Shown: one piece after another, positions 22,566 through 33,055 of the stretch
Position numbering within the stretch: position 1 is the stretch's first letter
Layout: each line of letters starts with the position of its first letter
Origin: Agrocybe praecox
Taxonomy: Eukaryota; Basidiomycota; Agaricomycetes; Agaricales; Agrocybaceae
Direction: 5' to 3'
Length of the DNA: 64,000 bases
Assembly (NCBI GenBank): GCA_964017145.1
Contig: OZ024848.1
Span: forward strand, 2,802,501-2,866,500
Position numbers and translations under genes: made by a program
Notes under the pieces: model-generated
Told to the model about the DNA's origin: nothing
The model's database searches: none
What the model saw: only the letters and a program-made list of their open reading frames with translations

Positions 22566-24764
22566 ATGATACCTCCTCTCTTCATCGCGCTATGTATTAT
22601 AGGGTCTCTGACACTGCGTGTTGGAGCCCGAAACCCTCATATGAAGGTTGGAACGACCAACATTATAGGGAAAAATTTAGGACCGGCTTTTCAGCAAGAT
22701 TTCTTTGGAGGTGTGTTTTGCAAGTACTGGCGATGATTGTAGTAAACTCAAATTGTGTTTAATCAGGAATCCCATTTGCCGATCCACCAGTAGGCGAGCT
22801 ACGCCTCCGACCTCCTGTACTCAAGACGTGTTTGGACGTTCCTGAATTCGACGTGACGAACTATGGCAAGGCATGCTTACAACGTGTAAGGAGTCGTCCT
22901 TTCATTCATGGCTCTTACTCGCCTAACAATGAGCGCATAGGGTGGCACGCTCGACACGCTTTCGGAAGACTGCCTTACAATCGACGTGCTCAGGCCTTCG
23001 GGAATCAAGAACAACGCCAAGTTACCAGTAGTAAGCTCATTCTCCTTCAGCGTGTGAAGTGTTCAACATCTGACGTTCATGGTACTAGCTTTTTTGGACG
23101 TGAGTTCTCTGGAAGTAAGAAAAAGAAACTATTTTCTAACATTATTATAAAGATACGGAAGTGGATTTTACCAAGGGAGGGCTTCGGACACGAATGCTAG
23201 TGCCATCGTTGCACGAAGTGTTGAACGCGTATGATTATAGCTCGCCTTGAGTGCATATAATCCTTCTCACTCTATTATCAATAGGGTACGCCGTTGATCT
23301 ATGTCAGTTTCAATTATCGTCTGGGCCCACTTGGATTTCCCCAGGGACAAGAAGGTCTGTCTGATCCTAAAACACGAATATATTCGCATATATTTACTCT
23401 CTTCCTCTAGCCGAAGATCGTGGTGCTCTGAATCTCGCTCTCCGAGACCAGATTGCTGCATTGGAATGGGTTCAAGCAAACATTAAGCATTTCGGAGGAG
23501 ATAAGCACAAGGTGAGACGGTATTACACAAATTATACAGAGGCCTAAAGTTCTGACTACGATGTGCATTTCGATTAGGTGACTGTTTTTGGAGTCAGCGC
23601 AGGCTCAATCATGACAGCCATACTGTACCTGAACCCATCTTTTGCGAGATTGGCAAGAGCAGCAGTAAGTTAAATCCGTTTTCTATCATAACAACTGACT
23701 GATATCTCTCGTAGGTCTTTCATTCCGGACAAGCAGCTACACCCTTCATTCACAACGCTGCTCGCCGAGAAGTAGACTGGCAGAAATCTGACTACGTGAG
23801 CTGCATGATGACCATTCTTTTTAATTCCAGGAACGGTCTTCGCGGTGCAACTGCCGTCATTTTTACCTCAGGCTATGTTCTCCCAGATAATGGCGAATTA
23901 TTCACCTTCCGTGACAAGTCTAGGTTCTACTGGTATTAGTGTTCTCGAAAATAGAGTGCGGGGACTTGTAAACCTTTACTCGGATGATCCTGCTCAAGGG
24001 TCACCTTACGGGACTGGTGACGACGTCTTTGGGCTTCCACCGACGTTTGGCGCGGGGTACAAGAAGATGGCCTCCATACGTTCGTGTTTTATTTTTATTT
24101 TCTTGTCTCGCTTTATAGCTTATCATTTTTTGTCTTCAGTCGGCGATTTGTTGTTCCAAAGTCAACGACGCGGTGTTATTCAACAAGTCACTAAGCAAGG
24201 TGTTAAAGCGTACGCGTTCATGTTCTCGGAAAAACTTCCAGACCAGGTCGTACCGTTGCTTGGAGGTAAGTCTTCAATATTAATCGATGGTTTAGCAAAA
24301 TTGAAGGAACGATGATAGTCATGCATGGTTCCGATATCCCACTCATCTATGGTTCCCTCGAAGCTGTAAACTATCCTCCGGCACCTCCTGGCTCTCCGCC
24401 TTTCGACGTCTCCTTGAGTCAAATGATGATGGATTATTGGATCTCGTTTGCTACTTCCAAGGACTCAAATCCAAACGATGGTCTTGGAGTTAAACGTAAG
24501 TGTTCATCTCGGTCTTGACATTTTGAGGAAGAATCCTTAAGAACACGTTTGTTATCCAGGTCCTGTATGGCAGGTATATACTCCCAGGAATGAGGTACGT
24601 GTTCTATGCCCCAGTTTTTATTGCCATTTTTCATTCTAATGGAAACTTTCTGTCTACAGGCCTTGCTTGAGCTGAAGAGAGGAAACGTTACGATGATACC
24701 CGACGACTATAGAAAGGAACAGATTGATTATATCAACGCTGTCCCAGACATTTTCCATCATTAA
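22566..24764 (+). pseudogene. type-B carboxylesterase/lipase, internally deleted
   Basis: Secreted alpha/beta-hydrolase of the cholinesterase/fungal lipase type. It starts at 22566 with a signal peptide (MIPPLFIALCIIGSLTLRVGA). Then come IPFADPPVGELRLRPP, SEDCLTIDVLRPSG, an oxyanion region YGSGF (usual YGGGF), YVSFNYRLGPLGFP, the nucleophile elbow GVSAG (23590), and VFHSGQA. After DWQK (about 23788) the expected roughly 120-130 residues, including the catalytic Glu segment, are missing and the frame shifts. The protein resumes at QLPSFLPQAMFSQIM, LYSDDPAQGSPYGTG, the histidine region MHGSDIPLIYG, and ends at 24764. At least nine short introns are apparent. Without the acid of the Ser-Glu-His triad it is probably inactive. 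Confidence 0.65.
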
Positions 24765-24981
24765 TGGGGTTTTTTAAAACATATTCCTGATTTTTCTTCT
24801 TCTTACCTCTTACTTTAATTTCTTACTTTCTGATACTTCAATCATTTTCTTATAATGAAATATAACTTTTTTGTCGTTTGAAAATACGACCAAAGGAATG
24901 CCTTCGAATCATCTGGATATTTTGTTGCTAAAATGGACTTCACCCCACAGTTGCTAATGTTAGGGAAGTTTATGTATGGCT

Positions 24982-24994
24982 TTCTCGAAATTTC
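24982..24994. promoter_or_regulatory. heat-shock element of HSP20 C
   Basis: TTCTCGAAATTTC is a perfect TTCnnGAAnnTTC site, 164 nt upstream of the HSP20 C start. A TATATATA box follows at about 25073-25080. Confidence 0.7.
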
Positions 24995-25157
24995 GATGGA
25001 GTACGAGTGGAACCTTCACTCTAGAAGAATAGCGATGACGACATTTACACCCACCCAAAGGTCGAAGAAACGTATATATACCGTGCACTGGGCGGTACTG
25101 TACTACAAGAAACTCCCACATAACGTACGCATACTCTGAACTCCTACACCTTTCATA

Positions 25158-25740
25158 ATGTCGAACGTCTTCTTCTACGAGCCTTTCTATGATCTTGACC
25201 GAATCTTCGAACAAGGGTTCAATTTCCCTGCTTCTCAAAATCAGAGGAACAGGCAGCTCGCCCAGAGAGGCGAATCTGACGGTGCCGTCAGGTCACTCAA
25301 ACCAAGGTATGCTGTTCCATTCCATGCCTGACTATAACGGATGTTGACCATGCTCCTGCTTATTAGGATGGACCTGCACGAGGACAAGGAGAAAAACCTC
25401 GTCACCGCCAGCTTTGAATTCCCTGGTGTGACCAAGGACAACGTCAACATCGATGTGCACAATGGCAGAATCACCGTGTCGGCTGAGATGAAGGAGTCGA
25501 ACGAACACGATGAGAATGGATATGCTGTCCGTGAACGTCGATTTGGCAAGTATTCGAGGACGCTGCAGCTTCCTCAGGGGGTCAAGGTGAATATGGTTTC
25601 AAGTTCCCTGCCTCTGCATCAGTGCTGACTCCGAGATTTAGGACGAGGAAATCAAAGCTTCGATGGACAACGGCATCCTGACCGTTACGTTCCCCAAGAC
25701 GAGCGTTGAAATGGCGCCCAAGAAAATTACCATCTCTTAA
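25158..25740 (+). CDS. small heat shock protein HSP20 (copy C)
   Basis: 155-aa alpha-crystallin chaperone. Exons 25158-25306, 25367-25586 and 25642-25740 splice in phase. The N-terminal arm MSNVFFYEPFYDLDRIFEQG differs from copies A and B (DWVLEQ), while the alpha-crystallin core (VTASFEFPG to GKYSRTLQLPQGVK) is nearly the same. The C-terminal strand is NGILTVTFPK and the I-x-I tail KKITIS. It lies about 390 bp downstream of the esterase end and converges on the F-box pseudogene on the other strand. Copies C and D form one subtype, A and B another. Confidence 0.92.
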
Positions 25741-25900
25741 ATTCATCATTCATTGCCTTTCGTGTCCTGCTGGGACACGGTTGTACCATAGTTGTATTTT
25801 GTAGTAGTATGTTGTACGATTGAATTGTTCTGAAATTTGACCTATTTCTTGAATATAATATGCCTTCGATGACGCTTGGAATGAGAAAAGGTTCCAACTC

Positions 25901-26815
25901 CTAAATACGCCTTGACCATCCATCTTGACTGTGGTGAGTTCGATTGAAATACGAAATGCGAGATTTCACATTTTGCGGCTAACAGCGACCACCCATCTAA
26001 CCATAAGCCCCGTGAATTCTTCAAGGATGCTCAAATCGCACATGATATCGCTTGGATGGATAAGCGAGAGGTCGAGGACTGAAATGGGTCTGCCGATGTC
26101 CCTTCGATACCTCAAAAAGAGCCATATTGGTTCTTCCTCCCCGAAACGTAACTCGACGTCTCCAAGCTTCAATATTCGATGAGTTTATTCGGAGTTCCGG
26201 AAACGTGGGTGGTTCAAGTGGTTTTAGTACAAAGTTACTCAAGGCGTGAACTGATGGCAGTTTGAGTGTCTTCACTGAAGCGAAACCAGACAGGATGAGG
26301 GGGAAATCGCGGACAGTCGTGGTGCAGCTCCTGGACGGTGGAGAAAAATGGAGCAGCAAACAGGTTTTGTACGAGACAATCATCGGTTCCAGTAAGAACA
26401 CCTATTGAGAGCGGAGGTGGAAAGGTTGAATCATCTTGCAGTTTCAGAAGACCAGGACGACAGGTGAAGGATACTTTGGTGGGTGGATGGTGTTCGAAAT
26501 AGTCCTGTGCATACTGCATTGTGATAAGGTGCACTTGATGGACTTGCAAACCTAGATAATGGATCCAATCGTATCGAAGAGTTGCCACCGTTCGAAGGTG
26601 AGAGTAACCAGCCGGGGGACGTCGGACTACCACGGACTCAAAGTCTGTTCTGGAGAAGACGGGAGATCCGTAGACCTTGAGATTTTCAAGAAGGGGAACA
26701 AGTTTGAGTGTTTCTTGCAGTTTTTTCAATCTGAAATCTTGGCGTAAACAAAGGGAGCGAAGTTGGGAGAACCATGACAGAGGTACAGAGTCCATCGCCA
26801 ACTCGCAGCGTTTGT
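25901..26815 (-). pseudogene. F-box family gene, F-box-less pseudogene (unit 1)
   Basis: Counterpart of the intact gene at 33056-34702. The stop is at 25901 after the C-terminal motif GWSRRI. LRR-like blocks VPLSWFSQLRSLCLRQ, LENLKVYGS and FEHHPPTKVSFTC are recognisable. Compared with unit 2, about 590 bp holding the N-terminus and F-box are deleted at about 26815. A further segment after RRPPAGYSHLRTVA is missing and several frameshifts occur. It cannot bind Skp1 as it stands. Confidence 0.75.
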
Positions 26816-27014
26816 ACCCAATTGAAAGAATCCACCATTGTCCAAGTAGAACAGGAACTGGGGGAAAGTATCGCGAGGTTTTCGTCTACGCTCGAGCGCT
26901 GACCGAGTATGTCGGTTCATTGAGTCATATTTGTATAGTTTTGGTGACATTTTTACTCTGCACCGTCAACTTCAATGATTGATCAGTCGAAGGACGCTAC
27001 CCGATGGAGGCAAA

Positions 27015-27577
27015 TTTTTGAAAGATCAACGATCTATGACGTGCCAACAACCAACGAGTCTGGACGGTAGAGAGCAAAGAGACGATCGATGGTGTGGGTG
27101 ATTTTTCCTGGGATGTATCCGAGAACCAGGAACAATTTCCGGGTGGGATCGACAAGAGTTGGTTTTTCTTGAATGGAGGCCATTGATGATCTAGCTTCAT
27201 TCAGAAGGAGGCCGTGTGGTTTGACTTCTGGGTGAGCACACTTCCAGAATTAAAAGCTGTTAAGACGCAAGATTATTGATAGGACTCGTGTGTTGCGTGT
27301 CCTACGGTAGTCTGCAAACGAAAAAATGGACGCCACGGGATTTTCAAAAGTGTCAAAAGACACTTGAAGGTGCGTGTGATTTGCTGGTGGATGGTGTAAG
27401 GATGTGCTGGTTGTTAATGTCGTCGTTCGCAATGATGGTGGATAATACTCATCGCCGACTGCAGTGACGATTCGATATTGCAGAACTGGGTTTTCTTCGC
27501 GGACGTAGGTGACTCGAATTGCACGTTCACGCTAGGATTAGGAGAATCTGGGAGTACTGAGCTAACTGCGGTACGTC
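27015..27577 (-). pseudogene. universal stress protein gene fragment (unit 1)
   Basis: Nucleotide similarity to 42020-42720 of the intact Usp gene (for example CCAACAACCAACGAGTC and GACGATCGATGGTGT). Internally deleted near 27298 (equivalent of about 42265-42385), with several indels. It lacks the start and the end of the gene. Parallel fragment: 35028-35165. Confidence 0.75.
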
Positions 27578-28145
27578 CTTCGGCGTCAAGTCTCTGCATT
27601 GTACAGGCATGAGGTTGAACGGAATTTGCAAGTCGATGTTCTTCCATCTTCTGCCCAACAGCCTGCCCCACACAGAGCATTATTTTTGTCGTAATCTCTG
27701 CACCGACACAGATCGTGCTTACACTGAGAGTGGGAGTTCAAGTTCCTGAGCGGTCCAACCACATCTTCATCAGGCCCCTTTTCTGTCAAAATGCAGGGAG
27801 AGAAGCGATGGGATTCAAGGTTTTTCGTTTGCGTTGGAAGGGAAAGGAGAACATGTCAGAGGTTCGCAGGCTACTGAGTTCTGGTAATCCGGTGGATGAA
27901 CGCGCTATTATCCAGAAAGGATATCCCCTCCATGGAATGGTGCTAATAGGCACGTTGAATAGAACATTCTTTTATCTTCTACTAGACAGCTTGATGAAAT
28001 CCACCAGCATACTACAAAGCTTTCTTTCTGCCATAGTCTTGTGCGGCCCGGTTGCATCTTTATCGGGTCGTTTTTCTGTCGAAATGCAGGAAGAGAAGTT
28101 CAAGTTCAAGCCACAGCTCTCGAGACAGACGCAGCGTACATATGT
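27578..28145. other. spacer between duplicated units, with a short repeat
   Basis: 27744-27806 and 28040-28099 are diverged direct copies (CATCAGGCCCCTTTTCTGTC and TATCGGGTCGTTTTTCTGTC, both followed by AAATGCAGG.AGAGAAG). No gene is supported. A 173-codon plus-strand frame (27715-28236) crosses the unit boundary and looks fortuitous. Confidence 0.4.
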
Positions 28146-28393
28146 GATTTCCCACGACTCGCGCTTATTGTTCTTCGTCTTTATCACGTTTGCCTTCGCT
28201 TCAAGCGGCTCACTTGATTCAAATCTACTTGTATGAGATGTGCACTGCAAGATGCTTTAAAGAGATGTTAGAGGGAGTACTTATTGTGAGTACATTCTTC
28301 AAATATCCAAATTTGACGTGCCTTATTTTGCGCATAAGGCTCCGTCTTCTACGATTTGCTGTTATTCACCAAAAGGTTTCCTGTCTCGTGTGA

Positions 28394-28940
28394 TTGCGCG
28401 GTCTAGGATCCAGAACACCAACTAATGACTCCTTGAATCCAACGGCGTGGACTTGGTATCGGCGCAATCTCAACCTGAAAGCCCTCGTTTCATTCAATGC
28501 ATCTTCCCGAGATATGCGTTTGTATCTCTCGCCAGGCGCCAATATTGAACAACTATACACCAAATTTGCAAGTCCTTGACATCCAATTCGATACAACAAC
28601 AGAAAGATCGATCGTGAAGCCCAGTTCCAAGAATCACGCTCCTCTCCTAGAGGAACTCACCATCCTTTTCGCACAATACGCACATGTCGCGAACAAAGCC
28701 ATCTAAACTTCGGCACTCCACGTATATGGAGAATATGAGATGGCTTTGATAATGTGATGGTGATCTATTACCACAGTCCCAATTTCGCCAGCGTTCCCTT
28801 TGCTTTCTCCGCCATAACGACACTCTCAATAATCGACTGGGTGCTCAAACCGACGTCGCGATGCAGCCATAATCGAAACTTTTACCAGCACTCGAAATCT
28901 CCCTCGCTCGATCTGCGAACGAAGCGATTCCACACAACAG
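28394..28940 (+). pseudogene. F-box/LRR remnant
   Basis: Short shifting frames read YTPNLQVLDIQFDT, APLLEELTILF and LPALEISLARSANEAI, which resemble the leucine-rich repeat half of F-box proteins. The matching stretch is deleted from unit 1 (near 17625). No complete gene. Confidence 0.35.
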
Positions 28941-29855
28941 TTTCTCATACTCCTCAGGGAGATAGGACTCCCGATCCAGGTTTTCGAGTCTTACTTCTTG
29001 AAGATATCGTGGTCTCATAGTGTCATATTGAATTTCATGCGAACCTCAGAATGAATACCTCTCTGGTAGCGGGCACTTGGGGGAGCTTTTTTTCTACACG
29101 ATAGTGAGAGTTTAGAGCGCAGGAATTCAAAACCGACACGAAGGCACACGAGCACTTCCCGCCAAACATTTAGAACCATTGAGCAACTCCGCTTCGTTCT
29201 TGACCTTTCTGTGGAGCAGAAGTCACAGGGCTATGTACGTGAATACGAAACAGCTGAGCGACGAAATTGTCGTGAGCTGTGTGGTGCGTATTTTCGGGAC
29301 ACATCCCAGCCAACAAGAACGCAGCCGACATGACGTGCATGTATAATCCAATTCAGTATGTGCTCAATTTGCTCTTTCTCATTGAACATTCTCTTTGAAG
29401 CACCTTATACGATTCGACACGCAATCCTAATACTTCGTTCTGTTCTTTTACCCGGCGCCCAAAAGCGAGGTTCGTTATATAACCTCAGGCTTGTCCTTGT
29501 CACGTCGTTGTTTCCCGGGATTCGTTAGCTAAATAGGTCTAGGTGAGTATGTTCCAAATTGCCTTATATTCAAAATTGTTGACGACATTCAGAGATCTTG
29601 GAATGAAACAAGATCGCAATTTCATATACAAAGACGGTTGAGTTGGTGAAATTTGAAACATTGGCCAGCATCGGGCTTAAATATAGGAATGGGTAACAGT
29701 CGACTTATCAACTACAGAAGTAAATGCGAAGGATGTAGTCGGAATGGTCAGATGTTGTCAAAATAAAGAGATTTAAGTATTATTACAGCAAGGTAGAATA
29801 CAAGAATATATTGTTCAGGGTATAGAAGAATGAAAGCGCGGTATGATGTTCAAAA

Positions 29856-30435
29856 TCACGAAATCGTAATCTTCTTGGGCGCTAGTTCAGGCGTCGACTT
29901 GGGGAATGTAACGGTCAAGACACCGTTATCCATAGAAGCTTTGATTTCCTCGTCCTGGTATTCCAGTCAGCAAGCATTCTCAAAGTCTAACATAGCAATG
30001 TGACTTACCTTGACTCCCTGAGGAAGCTGTAATGTCCTTGAGTACTTTCCGAAGCGGCGTTCGCGAACGGCGTATCCATTCTCATCGTGTTCACTCGATT
30101 GCTTCGTCTCAGCTGACACAGTGAGTTTGCCATTATGGACATCGATACTGATGCCTTCCTTCGTCACGCCAGGGAATTCAAAGTTGGCTGTAACAAGGTT
30201 TTTCTCCTTGTCTTCGTGCAGGTCCATCCTAAAGAGTCAACTTGTGAGCTCACGCAGAAAATATTGTACTTGAATAAATAACATACCTTGGTTTCAGTGA
30301 CCTGACGGCGCCATTGGCTTCACTTCTCTGAGCGAGCTCCTTGATTCTTTGGTTGCCCCCATTTTGTGAGCTAAAGACCTGTTCGAGGACCCAGTCGAGA
30401 TCGTAGAAGGGCTCGTAGAAGAAAACGTTCGACAT
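29856..30435 (-). CDS. small heat shock protein HSP20 (copy B)
   Basis: 155-aa alpha-crystallin chaperone. Exons 30287-30435, 30009-30228 and 29856-29954. Very close to copy A (differences include VTANFEFPGVTKEGIS against VTASFEFPGMTKEDIS). NGVLTV-type strand and KKITIS tail are present. The heat-shock element is 162 nt upstream and a TATA box at about 30514. It is transcribed away from copy D, with 1.87 kb between start codons. No disruption seen. Confidence 0.9.
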
Positions 30436-30596
30436 TGTGCTTCAAGTTGAGAGTGGTTATTGATTGAGAGCTAGGATTGAAATTTGTTGGAGGTATTAGC
30501 CAGTTCAAGCCCGTATTTATACCATTCCATCGCACTTGCGTGTTGTTTTAGTCATCCCAAATTCTCCTAAAATGGAGATTTCACCAGTATATGGTC

Positions 30597-30609
30597 GAAG
30601 CTTCCAGAA
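30597..30609. promoter_or_regulatory. heat-shock element of HSP20 B
   Basis: GAAGCTTCCAGAA, a perfect GAAnnTTCnnGAA site 162 nt upstream of the HSP20 B start. It differs from the copy A site only in the spacer. Confidence 0.7.
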
Positions 30610-31039
30610 TCTGACATATGCCATTTATGGCAATTTTCTGTGATTTTCTATATTTGGCCCACGACATATAGATCTATGCAGTTCTAGCGCTTTCCCTTCA
30701 TTTCCTTGGCCTTCCTCGGGGTTCTTACGACATTTTTCTACGAATTCTAGTGGCGGCAAGCGGCGAAGAGCGAAATGAATGCTTGGTGCGAGGAGAGTAT
30801 ATTAGACAGAAGCGAAGACTGTTCGTGGCGTTGTAGATTCCGCTATAGGAATACACAGGAGATACGATGAATCGATCATTGTAGACTGCTAGTAATGAGA
30901 TGGCTTGGCTAGACTTGGGACATCTCCCAAGGCCCGACAACAGATTTTGGCTCCGCCATACAGGTTCAAACTCCGATTCACCTGCTTGTCATTGTGGGTT
31001 TTCGCAAACTGGCTTTTACTTTTTGTTCGTTCTCGAGGC

Positions 31040-31348
31040 ACCCCAAACTGCTGCAAATTCTACAGAGAATGCAGTAAATTGCATACTTGCTTCACTCCGT
31101 CAACAGCAGAGCGATGCGGCTAGCAAGGAAACAATCTTTTGGTAGGTTACTTGGGAAAACCTGCTATAGGCTTCGGCGCATTCGGAGGAGCTTTGTCCAG
31201 CGACAGCCTTTTTACGACCAGTAAACCCGAAGCTACCGTTGTTTCTGCCTTTACAGCTGTAAACCCAACAGCCGCATCATCTGGGTTTGGTCAGTCAAGA
31301 TTTGCAACATCCGGTTTCAAGCGATCTTTCCCTCAACTCCCGTTTTAG
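31040..31348 (+). pseudogene. FG-nucleoporin-like fragment, unit 2
   Basis: GKPAIGFGAFGGALSS and VSAFTAVNPTAASSGFGQS in the frame 31139-31348, parallel to 22000-22270. The preceding frame ends in LRQQQSDAASKETIFW. Same tentative family call; non-functional in this form. Confidence 0.35.
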
Positions 31349-31531
31349 ATTTTCGTCAGGGATATTTAACATGGTTAGTGTCTTTCCCGAAGCTTTCAAA
31401 TATTTTGTAAAAGTAGTTATGGAAAACACCATGGGCCTGCTAATCTCAACTAAAATCAACATTTATTTAATATATGTTGTCAGGATTCCTTTTAACGGAA
31501 CCATCAACGTCAAAATTGCCATCTTCAAGTT

Positions 31532-31870
31532 GGCTCTCAGCCTTTCGATGTCTCCTTGAGTCAAATGATGATGGATTATTGGACCTCGTTCGCCACTTCC
31601 AAGCACTCAAATCCTAACGATGGTCTTGGAGTTAAATGTAAGTGTTCATCTCGGTTTTGATTTTTTGATCAAGAATCCTTAAGAATACGTTCCAAATACG
31701 TTTGTTATCCAGGTCCTGTATGGCAGGTATATACCCCCGGGAATGAGGTATGTGTTCTATGTTCCAAAATTCTTTTCAACATCTTTTATTCCAATGAAAT
31801 TTATTGGGTTGCAGGCCTTGCTTGAACTGAATGGAGGGAACGTTACGATGCATACCCGACGACTATAGAA
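31532..31870 (+). pseudogene. carboxylesterase 3' remnant (unit 2)
   Basis: Only the last exons remain: QPFDVSLSQMMMDYWTSFA, GPVWQVYTPGNE and the ALLELNGGNVT region, with the same two introns as 24380-24764. Unit 1 position about 22452 is joined directly to about 24392, so roughly 1.94 kb is deleted. An extra base shift makes a premature stop near 31868. Confidence 0.75.
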
Positions 31871-32129
31871 AGGAACAGATTGATTATATCAACGCTGTCC
31901 CAGACATTTTCCATCATTAATGGGTTTTTGAAACATTTTGTGTGGTTTTTTTCACTTCTTAGTTTACTTCTTACTTTATTATACCCCAATCCTTTTTTCA
32001 AAATGAAATATACCTTTTTTTGTGGTTTGAAAATACGATCAAAGGAATACTCTCGAATTATCTGGAAATTTTGTTGCTAAAAATGGACGTCACTCCACAG
32101 TTTCTATGTTAGGGAAGTTTGTGTATGAC

Positions 32130-32142
32130 TTCTCGAAATTTC
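32130..32142. promoter_or_regulatory. heat-shock element of HSP20 D
   Basis: TTCTCGAAATTTC, identical to the copy C element, 163 nt upstream of the HSP20 D start. TATA box at about 32217-32224. Confidence 0.7.
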
Positions 32143-32304
32143 GACAGAGTACGAGTGGAATCTTCACTTGAGAAGAATAGCGATGACGATATTTAAACGC
32201 AAAGGTCGAAGAAAGGTATATATACCACGCACTGGGCGGTACTGTACTGCAAGAAATTCCTACATAAAGCACACATAACTCCCAACTCCTAAACGCCTTT
32301 CATA

Positions 32305-32891
32305 ATGTCGAACGTATTCTTCTACGAGCCTTTCTACGATCTTGACCGAATCTTCGAACAAGGATTCAATCTCCCCGTTTCTCAACATCAGAGGAACAGG
32401 CAGCTCGCCCAGAGAGGCGAATCTGACGGTGCCGTCAGGTCACTTAAACCAAGGTATATATGCTGTTTTATTCCATGCTTGACTTTACTGGATATTGACC
32501 ATACTCCGGCTTATTAGGATGGACCTGCACGAGGACAAGGAGAAAAACCTCGTCACCGCCAGCTTTGAATTCCCTGGTGTGACGAAGGAAAACGTCAACA
32601 TCGATGTGCACAATGGCAGACTCACCGTGTCGGCTGAGATGAGGCAGTCGAACGAGCACGATGAAAATGGATATGCTGTCCGTGAACGCCGATTTGGCAA
32701 GTATTCGAGGACACTGCAACTTCCTCAGGGGGTCAAGGTGAGTATGGTTTCAAGTTCCCTGCCTCTGTATCAGTGCTGACTCTGAGATCTAGGACGAGGA
32801 AATCAAAGCCTCAATGGACAACGGCATCTTGACTGTTACGTTCCCTAAGACGAGCGTTGAAATGACGCCCAAGAAAATTACCATCTCTTAA
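32305..32891 (+). CDS. small heat shock protein HSP20 (copy D)
   Basis: 155-aa alpha-crystallin chaperone. Exons 32305-32453, 32518-32737 and 32793-32891 in phase. It is the close sister of copy C (variable arm FNLPVSQHQRNRQ against FNFPASQNQRNRQ). The core ends NGILTVTFPKTSVEM and the tail KKITIS. It converges on the intact F-box gene, with about 165 bp between stops. Intact by inspection. Confidence 0.92.
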
Positions 32892-33055
32892 TTCATCATT
32901 CATTGCCTTTCGTGTCCTACCTTCTGGTATGAAGTTGCTGGGACACAGTTGTACCATGGTTGTATTTTGTAGTAGTATGTTGTACAATTGAATTGTTTTT
33001 CTTGATTATAATATGCCTTCGATGACGCTTGGAATAAGAAAATGGTTCCCAACCC

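Larger units (their letters stand above)
17253..27577. repeat. segmental duplication, unit 1
   Basis: The unit starts at TTTCCCACGACTCGCGCT and shares collinear blocks with 28146-35165: 17253-17590, 17625-19055 (HSP20 A), 21750-22452, 24392-25900 (HSP20 C), the F-box pseudogene, and the Usp fragment. The CorA-like gene and most of the esterase are present here but not in unit 2. Unit 2 keeps about 540 bp (28400-28940) and the F-box N-terminus that are missing here. Confidence 0.8.

Noticed and set aside
27715..28236. 173-aa plus-strand ORF
   Set aside because: It spans the boundary between duplication units and a short direct repeat, and its parts are non-coding in the sister unit.
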